A DNA stretch of 64,000 nucleotides from an uncultured Clostridium sp. (GCF_934754925.1 NZ_CAKVJA010000002.1:124001-188000); one strand, 5' to 3'; shown: positions 43,740 through 53,190, counted from the stretch's first letter. The notes: generated by a model from the sequence alone, not told the origin. Translations and numbers: made by a program.

Positions 43740-45479
43740 CTATTTCTTTTCAATATTTAAATTTTTAAGGTCAGAAGGTTCTACATACATTGTATAATTA
43801 GTATGGTAAATAACCATTCCTGGATTTGCTCCGTTTGGCTTTTTTAGATTTTTGACTAAAGTATAATCAACTGGAACTTTTGAAGAGTCTTTAGCTTTAC
43901 TATAATATGCTGCTAAAGTGGCACCTTCTACTAATGTATTATCTGGAACATCATTTGAACAAATAATAACATGTGAACCAGGAATATTTTTTGTATGAAG
44001 CCACATAAAGTTTTTATTTGCAAACTTTAAGGAAAGATAATCATTTTGAATATTATTTTTACCAACAAAAATATCTATGCCATCTGATGAAATATAATGT
44101 AATGGCTTAGAAGCTTTAGATTTTTTTGAATTCTTTCCATTAGATTTTCTTTTTCTTACATATCCAGTAGAAATCAATTCTTCTTTTATATCATCAATTT
44201 CAGTATAACTTTCACAATTTTCTATATTAGTTAATACAGAATATAGATATTGTAATTCTTCATTATTTTTTTCAAGTTGTTCTATCGCCGATTCTTCAGA
44301 CTTTTTTAGTTTGTTATATTTTTTGTAATAGCTTTGAACATTTTCAGATGGTGTTTTATTTTCATCTAAAGGAATTGTGATTTCCTCACCTTTCTCACTA
44401 AAAAAGTTAATTGTAGTGAAATCTTTATCACCTTTTTTTATACTATATATATATGATGTTAATAAATCACCCTTGATTTTAAAGTCATCTTTGTCTTCAC
44501 ATTTTTTTAGAAGATCATTTAATTTAGTTTCTTTTTTTATACATCTATCTATATTTGTTGTGACAAGCTTTTGTAGGTTTACAGAACGGCCCTTAATACG
44601 TTCTTGTTTATCTTTTTCTAAATAATATTTATCCATTAGCTCATGAATGCTTTCTAATACTTCAGAAGAAAATTCTTCTTCTAATTGAACTAGTGGTGTG
44701 ACATAAAAGTCTACATAATCCCCATTTGTATCTTTATAAATTTTGAATGTTTCATTATCTAAAAGAGTATCTAAAAATTTATTAATAAAAGTAGAAATAT
44801 TTTTTTCAGAGAAATCTGTATATTTCTTAGTGTATTCAATGAATAAATGCTCAGATAATGGTTTACTTATACCAGTAAAACAAGAAACAAAGAAATTTTT
44901 GTTAAAAATTATTGAATTTTTATCCACAAAGTCCTGTAAAGTGGTATCATTAAAAGAGAACGGATTAATTTTTGTTGATTTAGGAGGATATTTATAAGTT
45001 ATCCCAGGATATAAAACTCTATAACTATTCATAGAAGGAGCTATATGTTTTATACATTCCATTATTTTATTATCTCTTTCTCTAACAAGAGTAATATTAC
45101 TATGTCTTCCCATTACTTCAACAATTAAAGTATAAATACTATTGAAACCTAGTTCATCAGAAGCTTCAATTAAGAATTTAACTATTCTATCACCCTCCTG
45201 TTGAACAATATCTATAATTTTACCACCAATTAAATATTTTCTAAGAACCATAGTAAACATTGGTGCTTGAAGTGGATTAGATTTAACAACTGTAGTTAAG
45301 TTAAATCTAGGATACTTTGGTGATGCAGATATTAAAAGTTTTAAGTTTTTTCGTTCTTTTCTTAAGGTTATTATTATTTCATCCTTTTCAGGTTGATTTA
45401 TTTTATCAATTTTAGAATTTAATATTGATTTTTTTAAATCTTGCACTAAACTATATAAGTAGATACCGTCTATTGCCAT
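43740..45479 (-). CDS. rqcH: Rqc2 homologue RqcH (NFACT family)
   Basis: 579 residues: NFACT-N domain at the start (MAIDGIYLYSLVQDLK), HhH-like region, long coiled coil (about 270-430), and a C-terminal NFACT-R domain (YISSDGIDIFVGKNNIQND, MWLHTKNIPGSHVII, NPGMVIYHTNYTMYV). RqcH binds stalled 50S-peptidyl-tRNA complexes and directs Ala tailing in ribosome quality control; older annotation calls it fibronectin-binding protein. The start at 45479 is 9 nt after AAAGGA; ATG 45488 overlaps that site. It is the only minus-strand gene in this half of the window. Confidence 0.92.
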   Translation of the reverse strand: MAIDGIYLYSLVQDLKKSILNSKIDKINQPEKDEIIITLRKERKNLKLLISASPKYPRFNLTTVVKSNPLQAPMFTMVLRKYLIGGKIIDIVQQEGDRIVKFLIEASDELGFNSIYTLIVEVMGRHSNITLVRERDNKIMECIKHIAPSMNSYRVLYPGITYKYPPKSTKINPFSFNDTTLQDFVDKNSIIFNKNFFVSCFTGISKPLSEHLFIEYTKKYTDFSEKNISTFINKFLDTLLDNETFKIYKDTNGDYVDFYVTPLVQLEEEFSSEVLESIHELMDKYYLEKDKQERIKGRSVNLQKLVTTNIDRCIKKETKLNDLLKKCEDKDDFKIKGDLLTSYIYSIKKGDKDFTTINFFSEKGEEITIPLDENKTPSENVQSYYKKYNKLKKSEESAIEQLEKNNEELQYLYSVLTNIENCESYTEIDDIKEELISTGYVRKRKSNGKNSKKSKASKPLHYISSDGIDIFVGKNNIQNDYLSLKFANKNFMWLHTKNIPGSHVIICSNDVPDNTLVEGATLAAYYSKAKDSSKVPVDYTLVKNLKKPNGANPGMVIYHTNYTMYVEPSDLKNLNIEKK

Positions 45480-45568
45480 AAATGTCATCCTTTCTTTAGT
45501 ATTAATTAAAGTAAGTATATCATTAATTTATGTATTAGTAAAACGGTTGTAAAATGGAGGAGAAAATT

Positions 45569-46390
45569 ATGGAATTTATAAAAATGCATGGTACAGGAAA
45601 TGATTTTATTTTTTTATTAGATTTAGATAATAAATACATTGGACAAGAGAGTGAATTAGCTAAAAAGCTTTGTCATAGAAGATTTGGAATTGGAGCAGAT
45701 GGCCTAGTTTTAGTTAGAAAATCAGAAATAGCAGATATAAAAATGGTAATAGTAAATAGTGATGGTTCAGCTGCAAATATGTGTGGAAATGCAATTAGAT
45801 GCTTTGGAAAATATGTTTTTGAAAATAACATTATAAACAAAGATATAATTACTGTTGAAACTGGAGATGGGGTAAAAGAATTAAAATTAAAGATAAATAG
45901 TGATAAAAAAGTTGAAACTGTAAAAGTATATATGGGAGAAATAACTTTTGATGGTTCATTAATACCATTAAAAAATAAAAATAAATTAATAGATGAAGAT
46001 ATAGTTGTTAATGGTAAAAAATACAAAGCTTCTTCTATATTAGTAGGTGTTCCTCACACAGTTATTTTTGTAGAAGATGACAACTATGATGTTACAGAAG
46101 GTAAATATATAGAAAAATACGAGCTTTTTGAAGAAGGTACAAATGTTAATTTTGTTAAAGTGATTGATGATGAAAATATTTTAGTTAGAACATGGGAAAG
46201 AGGCGCTGGTGCCACTTATTCATGTGGAACAGGATGTTCAGCATCTGTTGTAATATGTAATAAATTAAATTTAACTAAAGATAAAGTCAATGTTAGAGTT
46301 CCAGGTGGTCAATTAAGAATAGAGTTAGAGGGGACTTCTATTTATATGATTGGAGATGCAGAGTTTATTTGTAGTGGTAAGGCGTATTAA
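45569..46390 (+). CDS. dapF: Diaminopimelate epimerase
   Basis: 273 residues. Converts LL-DAP to meso-DAP for lysine and peptidoglycan. It has the start MEFIKMHGTGNDF, and both catalytic Cys are present in MCGNAIRC and YSCGTGCSAS. Start at 45569, because GGAGGAG lies 7 nt upstream; the in-frame ATG 45554 precedes that site. It diverges from rqcH across an 89-bp gap and is followed by a lipoprotein gene after 16 bp. Confidence 0.95.
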   Translation: MEFIKMHGTGNDFIFLLDLDNKYIGQESELAKKLCHRRFGIGADGLVLVRKSEIADIKMVIVNSDGSAANMCGNAIRCFGKYVFENNIINKDIITVETGDGVKELKLKINSDKKVETVKVYMGEITFDGSLIPLKNKNKLIDEDIVVNGKKYKASSILVGVPHTVIFVEDDNYDVTEGKYIEKYELFEEGTNVNFVKVIDDENILVRTWERGAGATYSCGTGCSASVVICNKLNLTKDKVNVRVPGGQLRIELEGTSIYMIGDAEFICSGKAY

Positions 46391-46406
46391 AAAGAGGAAA
46401 AAGTAA

Positions 46407-47402
46407 ATGGTAAAAATAAAATTAAAAAAATTAATTATTGTGATTCAGCTTATGATTACTACTGTATTTTTTTTAGGGTGTAAAAATGAAACCTTAGAAG
46501 AAGTAAGTAAAATAAACTTAAATAAAGGTGCTTTTGTAGATGAAAGCACCAGTTATGAAACTTTTAATTTAAATTTAGAAAATACATATGAAGAAATAGA
46601 TACAGGAGATAGAGTAATAACTAACTTTAATGAGAAGTCTAATACATACACATTTTATAAAGATAATAGTTTTTATGTAAATTACAACAATAAAGATATA
46701 AAGATAGAGCATAATAAAATAGCAAATTTAAAGATTTCACCAGAAGGAAATTATATCTTTTATTTTATAAATGATCAATATTTAGAGCCAGCAGTTATGG
46801 ATTTAAAAAGTGAAAAAGAAATACTTTTAGAAAATAATGCTGTGATATCAGGGCAATTTATTGATTGGATAACAGATACTAAGCTAGCTTATTATGGAGT
46901 TGATTCTGAAGAGAAATTTACTGGAATTTTTACTTATGATATAAAAACAAAAAAGGAAGAAAATCTTTATAAAATAAGTAATGGATATGTAAAATTTTTA
47001 AAACATATAGATAATGGCTTGGCTCTGGTAGAAGAACACTATGAAGAAGATACTGTTCTTAATATCATTAATATAAATGGTGAAGTAACTGAGATTTCAA
47101 GAGAGGTTATAGATATTAATGATATAGAATCTATTAATAATAAACTATACTTATTAGGGCGAGTAAAAAATAATAGTTATTCAATTTATGAACTTGATAA
47201 TGGTATAGTAAAAAGATTACTATTTGATTTTCCAAGTATACTTTATGCAGAAAAGGGATTATCAGTTAATGAAGCAGGAGAGATATTATTTGTAGGAAGC
47301 ACTTCTAGTGGACAGTCAGAGAATGTATATAAATATTCAGATGGAAGTGTAGTTTTAGTTAGTAATGATATAACAAACTGTAACTTTATAAATATTAATT
47401 AA
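46407..47402 (+). CDS. Predicted lipoprotein, TolB/beta-propeller-like
   Basis: 331 residues with a basic start, hydrophobic core and lipobox ending at Cys25 (FFLGC), so surface-anchored. The rest is beta-rich with propeller-like strand patterns (LKISPEGNYIFYFIND; YAEKGLSVNEAGEILFVG). No catalytic motif is seen and I do not recognise the family. It follows dapF closely, perhaps co-transcribed, and has its own terminator. Confidence 0.72.
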   Translation: MVKIKLKKLIIVIQLMITTVFFLGCKNETLEEVSKINLNKGAFVDESTSYETFNLNLENTYEEIDTGDRVITNFNEKSNTYTFYKDNSFYVNYNNKDIKIEHNKIANLKISPEGNYIFYFINDQYLEPAVMDLKSEKEILLENNAVISGQFIDWITDTKLAYYGVDSEEKFTGIFTYDIKTKKEENLYKISNGYVKFLKHIDNGLALVEEHYEEDTVLNIININGEVTEISREVIDINDIESINNKLYLLGRVKNNSYSIYELDNGIVKRLLFDFPSILYAEKGLSVNEAGEILFVGSTSSGQSENVYKYSDGSVVLVSNDITNCNFININ

Positions 47403-47438
47403 AAAGAATTTAGAAGAATTTCTAAATTCTTTTTTTTA
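47401..47438 (+). terminator. Rho-independent terminator after the lipoprotein gene
   Basis: A 15-bp A/T-rich stem (AAAAAGAATTTAGAA / TTCTAAATTCTTTTT), 4-nt loop, T-run. Confidence 0.8.
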
Positions 47439-47448
47439 TAAATAAATT

Positions 47449-47478
47449 TTGAATTGGGAAAAGTTACAAAAATAATAT
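47449..47478 (+). promoter_or_regulatory. Possible promoter of the pilus-like operon
   Basis: TTGAAT, 18-bp spacer, TAATAT, 62 bp before the ATPase gene. Motif-level only. Confidence 0.35.
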
Positions 47479-47540
47479 ATTTTACAAAAAAAGGAATAAA
47501 AGAAACGAGAATGGACAGTTTTATTAAGGGTGATTTATAA

Positions 47541-48923
47541 ATGGTAAAAAGTGAATTAATTAAGAGTATAGATATTTCGGTAGTAAGAAAAATAAATGAA
47601 CAAAAAGCAAAGAAGATAAGAGCCTTTCCTTTTAAAGAAAATAAGACAGAAATCTATATTTATACAAGTAGTAATAAGCAATCTATGATAGATGAATTTG
47701 AGTTTATATTTAGAAAAAAAGTTGAAGTAATAACAGTAACTGAAGAGGAATTTGAATACTTACTTAAAATTGTATATCTAGGAAATAGGAAAGACGCTGA
47801 TTATGAAGTGTTCAAAGAAGCTATAAATTTAAAAGCTTCTGATATACATTTTGAACCGTATAAAGATTCCATATTAGTTAGATTTAGAATTGATGGATTA
47901 TTAAGAAGTATGTCTATATTTGATAATAAAGAGTATACATCTATTTTATCAAAAATGAAAATAAGTTCAAATTTAGATATAACTGAAAAAAGAAAACCAC
48001 AGGATGGAAAAATGACATTTAGATATGGGGAAAAAGATTATGATTTACGGATATCTATAATACCAATTGTATATGGAGAAAAGGCTGTTATAAGAATTCT
48101 ATATGGAAATGTATTTAACTATTCTATAGATAAATTGGATTTAACCGATAACCAAAAAAAGAAATTGAAGTATATTATGAAGGTTAATACTGGATTAACA
48201 ATAGTAAATGGACCAACAGGATCAGGTAAATCTACAACTCTTTATTGTATGTTACAAGAGCTAAATAAAGATGAAGTAAATATATCTAGTTTGGAGGATC
48301 CAATTGAAGCAGTAATTCCAGGAATAAATCAGATGAACTTAAATAAGACACTTAATATTGGTTTTGCAGAAGGACTTAGAAGTCTACTAAGACAAGATCC
48401 TGATATAGTTATGTTAGGTGAAATTAGAGATGAAGAAACGGCGGAGATGTCAGTAAGAGCAGCATTGACGGGACACAAGGTTTACTCTACTATTCACACT
48501 CGTGATCCAAGAGAAGTATATTTTAGATTAGAGGATATGGGAGTAGAAAAATATTTAATAAGAGATTCTCTTGTTGGAATAATATCTCAGAGACTTATTA
48601 GATTGTTGTGTAATAAATGTAAAAATAAAATAGGAGAAAAGGTTATAAAGAAGGAAAAGGTAAATGTTTTCAAAAGATGTGGATGTATAGAATGTAATTA
48701 TACAGGATATTCTGGAAGAGCCTTAGTAGCAGCTATACATGTAATTGATAAGAAGATGAAAAATAAAATTAAAAATATTTATAACGATACAGATATATTA
48801 TCAAATATTGAAATGATGGAAAATTTAAATAATTTATTAAAAAAGGGAGATATATCTATAGAAGATTATGAAAATTTTATAGAAATGGAGGGAATTAATG
48901 CTATCTACAAAGAGGAAAGCTAG
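47541..48923 (+). CDS. Type IV pilus / type II secretion assembly ATPase (GspE/PilB/ComGA family)
   Basis: 460 residues, shorter than typical PilB and closer to ComGA. A short N-terminal domain, the Asp box ASDIHFEP, Walker A GPTGSGKST (about 224-232), Walker B with MLGEIRDEETAEMS, the His box STIHTRD, and four zinc Cys (CNKCKN and CGCIEC) before TGYSGR. It is the cytoplasmic hexameric motor that drives pilin assembly. First gene of a tightly packed nine-gene run ending at 53126. No PilT retraction ATPase is seen. Confidence 0.92.
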   Translation: MVKSELIKSIDISVVRKINEQKAKKIRAFPFKENKTEIYIYTSSNKQSMIDEFEFIFRKKVEVITVTEEEFEYLLKIVYLGNRKDADYEVFKEAINLKASDIHFEPYKDSILVRFRIDGLLRSMSIFDNKEYTSILSKMKISSNLDITEKRKPQDGKMTFRYGEKDYDLRISIIPIVYGEKAVIRILYGNVFNYSIDKLDLTDNQKKKLKYIMKVNTGLTIVNGPTGSGKSTTLYCMLQELNKDEVNISSLEDPIEAVIPGINQMNLNKTLNIGFAEGLRSLLRQDPDIVMLGEIRDEETAEMSVRAALTGHKVYSTIHTRDPREVYFRLEDMGVEKYLIRDSLVGIISQRLIRLLCNKCKNKIGEKVIKKEKVNVFKRCGCIECNYTGYSGRALVAAIHVIDKKMKNKIKNIYNDTDILSNIEMMENLNNLLKKGDISIEDYENFIEMEGINAIYKEES

Positions 48924-49932
48924 TTATAGCGACTTAGCTATTATTGCAGGCAATATAGGCAAATTATATGATGAAGGAGTTTCTTTGTTAAATATATTAA
49001 GTTTAATTGATGAATTACCTTTAAAGAAAGAATATAAAATAATATTAAAACAAATGGAAGAGGTTATTAAGGAAGGTGGTAGTTTAAGTGATGGATTCAA
49101 AAAGGGGGGTACACTAATTCCAAGTTTTTTTAGCTCTATGGTAGATATAGGAGAAAGGACTGGGAAAATAGTTTATGTATTACGAGGATTAGAAACATTT
49201 TATAGTAAATTATATTATGTTAAAAAATCTATCATAGGGGCATTAACATATCCTATGATTTTATTAGGAGCGTTAGCTATTTTAGGAATTTTTGTTGTGT
49301 TTTTCTTTATCCCAAATATGAGTAATATTTATTTAGCTATGGGGAAAGATACACCATTAGTATATTCAAATATAATAATGTTTAAGCAAAGGCTATTTAA
49401 TAATCCAATAATAGTAATTGTACAAATAACTATTATAACTGTAATACTTCCATATTTTATTATTAAAAACTTTTTAAAGCAATATTTAGATATGGTGATT
49501 GAGAAAATACCTATATACAACCTAATTAATGAATATATAGTTATAGTTTTGATGTCTGTAGTTATTAATAGTGGAATTAATATTGCTATAGGTTTGCAAT
49601 ATTGTTGTGAAAGTGAGCTTGGAAAAAATATAAGCAAAAGTATTAAAAAGATAAATAAGGATATTACATCAGGAATAATGTTATCTGAAGCCATGAGCGA
49701 AACAAAAATGTTTTCTAAATATACATTGGCACATATAAAACTTGGAGAAGAAAGTGGTTCATTAGATAAAAGATTTCAGCTATTAGAAGAAGAGATTTTT
49801 AAAAATTTAACTACAAAAATAAATAAATTAACTCAGATGATACAGCCCTTTTTAATATTATTTATAGGTATGATAATTGTAATTTTTATTATTAAGTTTA
49901 TAATGCCTCTTTTAGATATAGTATTAATATGA
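48898..49932 (+). CDS. Type IV pilus / type II secretion platform protein (GspF/PilC/ComGB family)
   Basis: 344 residues with two GspF domains (about 10-130 and 210-330) and three hydrophobic helices. Motifs: PSFFSSMVDIGERTGKIVYVL and the repeat FSKYTLAHIKLGEESGSLDK. It is the inner-membrane platform coupled to the ATPase. It overlaps the ATPase gene by 26 nt, using GGAGGG inside that gene. Confidence 0.9.
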   Translation: MLSTKRKASYSDLAIIAGNIGKLYDEGVSLLNILSLIDELPLKKEYKIILKQMEEVIKEGGSLSDGFKKGGTLIPSFFSSMVDIGERTGKIVYVLRGLETFYSKLYYVKKSIIGALTYPMILLGALAILGIFVVFFFIPNMSNIYLAMGKDTPLVYSNIIMFKQRLFNNPIIVIVQITIITVILPYFIIKNFLKQYLDMVIEKIPIYNLINEYIVIVLMSVVINSGINIAIGLQYCCESELGKNISKSIKKINKDITSGIMLSEAMSETKMFSKYTLAHIKLGEESGSLDKRFQLLEEEIFKNLTTKINKLTQMIQPFLILFIGMIIVIFIIKFIMPLLDIVLI

Positions 49933-49942
49933 GGTAGTAAAA

Positions 49943-50383
49943 ATAAAAAGAGGATACACATTTATAGAGGTGGTAATAGTATTGGCTATAATTGCAATAT
50001 TAATATTACCGACATTTAATATATCAAAATCCTATAAAGAAATAGTAATGAGGGTTAAGGGAAAAAGTATCGCAAATGAAATAAGCAACTTAATTAGTTA
50101 TAGTAAGTATTATTGTAGATATTATGGTAGCTATGGATTAATTGAAATTAATAGCAATGATGGAAAGATAACTTTTAAAGATATATCATCAAGAAGTAAA
50201 ATAATAAAAACTATATTATTAGAAGAAGAATTTAAATTTGTGAGTAATAATAGTTTTGAGATAAGCAAAATAGGAAATATACAAAAGTCAGATACTATAA
50301 GAGTGATAGATAAAAATGGAAGGGTATACAGGATAACTATTGCTACTGGAATAGGCACAGTTAATATTTATGAAGGAGAATAA
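49943..50383 (+). CDS. Prepilin-like protein (GspH/ComGD type), probable ATA start
   Basis: About 146 residues. Reading from ATA 49943 gives a textbook class III prepilin leader: M-K-R-G then YTFIEVVIVLAIIAIL, with cleavage after Gly4 and Glu at +5 of the mature protein. GAGG (49931-49934) is 8 nt upstream. The first conventional start, GTG 49970, would delete the leader peptide and Glu5, making a non-functional pilin. So initiation at ATA (or an ATG-to-ATA change) is inferred. It lies directly after the platform gene. Confidence 0.82.
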   Translation: MKRGYTFIEVVIVLAIIAILILPTFNISKSYKEIVMRVKGKSIANEISNLISYSKYYCRYYGSYGLIEINSNDGKITFKDISSRSKIIKTILLEEEFKFVSNNSFEISKIGNIQKSDTIRVIDKNGRVYRITIATGIGTVNIYEGE

Positions 50384-50386
50384 AAT

Positions 50387-50821
50387 ATAAACGTGAAGAA
50401 AGAGGGAAGTATTTTTATAGAGACTATAGTTGGTGTTAATATTATTTTAGCAATGTTTTTAGTGGTGGCATTACTAATAGGTGAAAATATAAAAAGTTCA
50501 TTTAGGCGTGAAGAAATAGAAGAATCAAATAGAATAATTTACTGTATAATGCAAGAAATAAAATATAATTCTACACTAGAAGAAATAATAGATTTGACAA
50601 ATAAGAATAGTCTAGAATTACAAAATTATGATGAGTTTTTATTTGACTTATCAGATTTAGATTTAGAACAGATGCCTAAAGGTAATGACATAATAATTAC
50701 AACTACACCTACAGAGGATGAAGATAAAATAAAGGTTAAAATAAAAATTAACTTACTTTCTAAGAATGAAAGTTTAGAGAGAAGTTTCTTTAAGTATAGG
50801 TGGATGGATTATTATGAGTAA
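50387..50821 (+). CDS. Prepilin-like protein, ATA or GTG start
   Basis: About 144 residues. N-terminus with a prepilin-like cleavage site, EG then SIFIETIVGVNIILAMFLVVALL, including Glu at +5, and an otherwise unrecognised hydrophilic body. AAGGAG (50373-50378) is 8 nt from ATA 50387 but 14 nt from GTG 50393, so ATA has the better spacing; GTG remains possible. Position suggests a minor pilin (ComGE-like). Confidence 0.75.
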   Translation: MNVKKEGSIFIETIVGVNIILAMFLVVALLIGENIKSSFRREEIEESNRIIYCIMQEIKYNSTLEEIIDLTNKNSLELQNYDEFLFDLSDLDLEQMPKGNDIIITTTPTEDEDKIKVKIKINLLSKNESLERSFFKYRWMDYYE

Positions 50822-51305
50822 ATGTAGAAAAGGATATACTTTAATAGAGGTAATTATAGTTTTAGCCATAGTACTTTTACTTGGTGGCGTAACAACAACA
50901 CTTTCTTATGAAACTTTAGGAGATTATTTTATTAATCTTGATAGATGTTACAATGACGATAGATTTGATAATGCATTATTATATATAGATACTCTATGCA
51001 ATAGCAATGGAATTATTTCTATAGAAGAAAATAAAGTGTTTACAGATAAATTAACTAGTGATATTAAATCAGATAATATAGTTGTTACTTTAAAGAATAT
51101 AAATGAAGAGGTATCAGTCAAAATAATTTATTTAAGAGATAACAATTTAAAAGTTAGGACTTTAAATTATAAAGAAGATACGGTATCAGTGGGAGATAAT
51201 ACACTATTAGATAAGGTTATTAGTTTTAAAGTTAGGACAAAGAAAAATTTAGTTTATTATTATATAGAAAATAAGGAATCCAAAGTACGAGGAAGGTGTA
51301 TATGA
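50814..51305 (+). CDS. Prepilin-like protein (minor pilin)
   Basis: 163 residues. MSKCRKG then YTLIEVIIVLAIVLLLGG is a clear class III leader with Glu at +5, followed by a globular beta-rich body. The start overlaps the preceding gene by 8 nt. Probably a minor pseudopilin (ComGF/GspJ-like by size); this assignment is by position. Confidence 0.82.
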   Translation: MSKCRKGYTLIEVIIVLAIVLLLGGVTTTLSYETLGDYFINLDRCYNDDRFDNALLYIDTLCNSNGIISIEENKVFTDKLTSDIKSDNIVVTLKNINEEVSVKIIYLRDNNLKVRTLNYKEDTVSVGDNTLLDKVISFKVRTKKNLVYYYIENKESKVRGRCI

Positions 51306-51745
51306 AGAAAAAACAAGGGGTAGTAATGTTAGAAGTATTGATATTATTAAATATTTTAATTATATTAATAGTTTATAATGCTAAAACTATAGTAGCTAAT
51401 TCTAGTAAGATTAATCTTTATGAAATAAAAGAAGATATTTTCTATTTGAATGATTACGAGTATGAGTTGTTAAGAGAAGTAGAGGATTTAATTAAAAATA
51501 ACGAAGAAGTATTTGATTTTATTAGATCATATAAAGATGATTTGAATATTAAATATGAACATATTTTTAGTAAAGATGAAAAATTAAAATTTATTATATA
51601 TGAAAGTAAATTATATTTAAAGGAATCATTACCTGGTAAAGTAGAGAGTATACGTGAAGTTGATGTAGCATTTATTGATAGTGATAAAGGAGAAGTAGAG
51701 ATTATTTTTAGGCCTAAGTTATATAAGATGTTTTATATGGTATAA
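51302..51745 (+). CDS. Prepilin-like protein (ComGG/GspK-position)
   Basis: 147 residues. MKKKQG then VVMLEVLILLNILIILIVYN gives a leader with Gly at -1 and Glu at +5. The body is charged and unrecognised. ATG 51302 is 6 nt after GGAAGGTG and overlaps the previous stop by 4 nt. Confidence 0.72.
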   Translation: MKKKQGVVMLEVLILLNILIILIVYNAKTIVANSSKINLYEIKEDIFYLNDYEYELLREVEDLIKNNEEVFDFIRSYKDDLNIKYEHIFSKDEKLKFIIYESKLYLKESLPGKVESIREVDVAFIDSDKGEVEIIFRPKLYKMFYMV

Positions 51746-51759
51746 GAAGGAGAAGATAT

Positions 51760-52392
51760 ATGAAAGATATTGTAATTTCTACTAAAGAGGATTTTATATT
51801 TAAAAATAAACTATATGATGAAGTTGCAATAAAAAGTATTGTTAAAAAGAAAATTGATTTGTTTATATTTGAAGAAAATATCCTAATTAAAGAATTTGAA
51901 GATATAAAAAAAGCTAAGGAATTTATTGTTGGAAAAATAGTGAGAGAAGAATATGGCGATGAGAATGATATTCTAATTCATTATGAACATGATAAAAAAA
52001 GAAAAAAATTATATCTATATTCAATGGGAAATGGAAGAAAGATTAAAAATATAATTAGTGAAGCTAAGATTGTTAGGGTAAAACCAATTCAATTTTATAT
52101 AAAGAGTATAGTAGAAAGTAAAATAAAGAAATTAACAGATTATATTATAATTATAGAGTTAAGAGAATTTATATACTCAATATATATAAAAGAAAATTTT
52201 ATTGTAAAAAGTTTTGTGAAAAGTAAAAGTGATTTTATTATAAGTAATGAATTAAATGATTTACAAGATGGATCCATTATTATAGTAAGTAAGGATGATG
52301 AAAATATAATACCAGTGGAAATAAAATATAAACTCCACATTATATACTTTGAAATAGGAGAAATAATAAATGAAAAAATATTTAAAGTATAA
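51760..52392 (+). CDS. Pilus-cluster protein at PilM/GspL position, unrecognised
   Basis: 210 residues, cytoplasmic, rich in Ile, Lys and Glu. Alternating beta patterns (DYIIIIELREFIYSIYIKENFIVKSF) are compatible with a reduced actin-like PilM/GspL fold, but no ATP-binding motif is visible. Position directly before a PilN-like and a PilO-like protein is the main argument. AAGGAG before the ATG. Confidence 0.6.
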   Translation: MKDIVISTKEDFIFKNKLYDEVAIKSIVKKKIDLFIFEENILIKEFEDIKKAKEFIVGKIVREEYGDENDILIHYEHDKKRKKLYLYSMGNGRKIKNIISEAKIVRVKPIQFYIKSIVESKIKKLTDYIIIIELREFIYSIYIKENFIVKSFVKSKSDFIISNELNDLQDGSIIIVSKDDENIIPVEIKYKLHIIYFEIGEIINEKIFKV

Positions 52393-52762
52393 AGAGTTTA
52401 TTCCTAAAGATTTTATTGAAAAAAAGCAACTTAAAGAAAGTGAAGAAAATAGAAGAGGATATAAAATATTAATATTATTAAATATAATATTGTTATTCTT
52501 TAATATTGATAGTATATCAAAAACAACAGATATTGATGAATATACTACTGATTTAAAAGAAGTATATATTGAAAAAGAAGAAATATTTAAGTGGATAAAT
52601 TTATATGATGAGGATAGTATTGAATTTAAAGTTCTAAATGATGTTGCTGAAATAACATATGAAAAAAATAAGGATATTAAAGAAATAGAAGATTTAGGCA
52701 TTCAAGTAAAAAAGGTTACTAATTATGATGATAAAAAGGTAGTGAAGGTAGTATATGAGTAG
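52370..52762 (+). CDS. PilN-like bitopic membrane protein
   Basis: 130 residues: a hydrophilic N-terminus with PKDF (as in PilN: NLLP...), one membrane helix (about 33-49, ILILLNIILLFFN) and a small extracytoplasmic domain. Overlaps the preceding gene by 23 nt and the next by 8 nt. Called PilN-like from topology, size and order. Confidence 0.55.
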   Translation: MKKYLKYKEFIPKDFIEKKQLKESEENRRGYKILILLNIILLFFNIDSISKTTDIDEYTTDLKEVYIEKEEIFKWINLYDEDSIEFKVLNDVAEITYEKNKDIKEIEDLGIQVKKVTNYDDKKVVKVVYE

Positions 52763-53126
52763 TGTTAAGTTAAATTTTAGTTACTATAAACAACCTATAT
52801 TAATAGTTATAACACTTATTCAAGTTATAATTATGCTTTATTATTTTAATACAGAAAATAATGTTGAAGTTGTTAAAGAATTAAATTATAATAAGCCAAC
52901 AAAATTAACATTTAATGAAATAAATAATTATATAAATATAGATGAAAATATTGAACTAATAGAAGTTGAAGATTTGGGAGAAAAGTGGTATGTTAAAATA
53001 ATGATAAATGGCAGTAACAAAAAAATAAAAGAAATAATTAATAAATTGGAAGAATTTGAAATATATAATTATGATATTAGTGGAAAAGATAATATTTTAA
53101 CTGTAATATTGGAGTTATATAGGTAA
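52755..53126 (+). CDS. PilO-like bitopic membrane protein
   Basis: 123 residues: short cytoplasmic start, one membrane helix (about 14-30) and a ferredoxin-like alpha/beta domain (WYVKIMINGSNKKIKEIINKLEEF...). Fits PilO/GspM topology. Last gene of the cluster; no prepilin peptidase follows. Confidence 0.55.
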   Translation: MSSVKLNFSYYKQPILIVITLIQVIIMLYYFNTENNVEVVKELNYNKPTKLTFNEINNYINIDENIELIEVEDLGEKWYVKIMINGSNKKIKEIINKLEEFEIYNYDISGKDNILTVILELYR

Positions 53127-53161
53127 TTTTATTAAAAATTTTGATGTTCTTAACGAAATAA

Positions 53162-53190
53162 TTGCATTTCTTTAGTAATTTTGATAGAAT
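53162..53190 (+). promoter_or_regulatory. Sigma-A promoter of efp
   Basis: TTGCAT, 17-bp spacer, TAGAAT, about 100 bp before the efp ATG. Confidence 0.6.

Noticed and set aside
45489..45568. Lysine or other riboswitch before dapF
   Set aside because: The rqcH-dapF gap is only about 90 bp and shows no conserved riboswitch core.
52261..52701. 146-codon minus-strand open frame
   Set aside because: It is antisense to the PilM/PilN-position genes, which have good ribosome-binding sites and coupled overlaps. Its Phe/Ser/Ile-rich composition is what antisense A/T-rich DNA gives.
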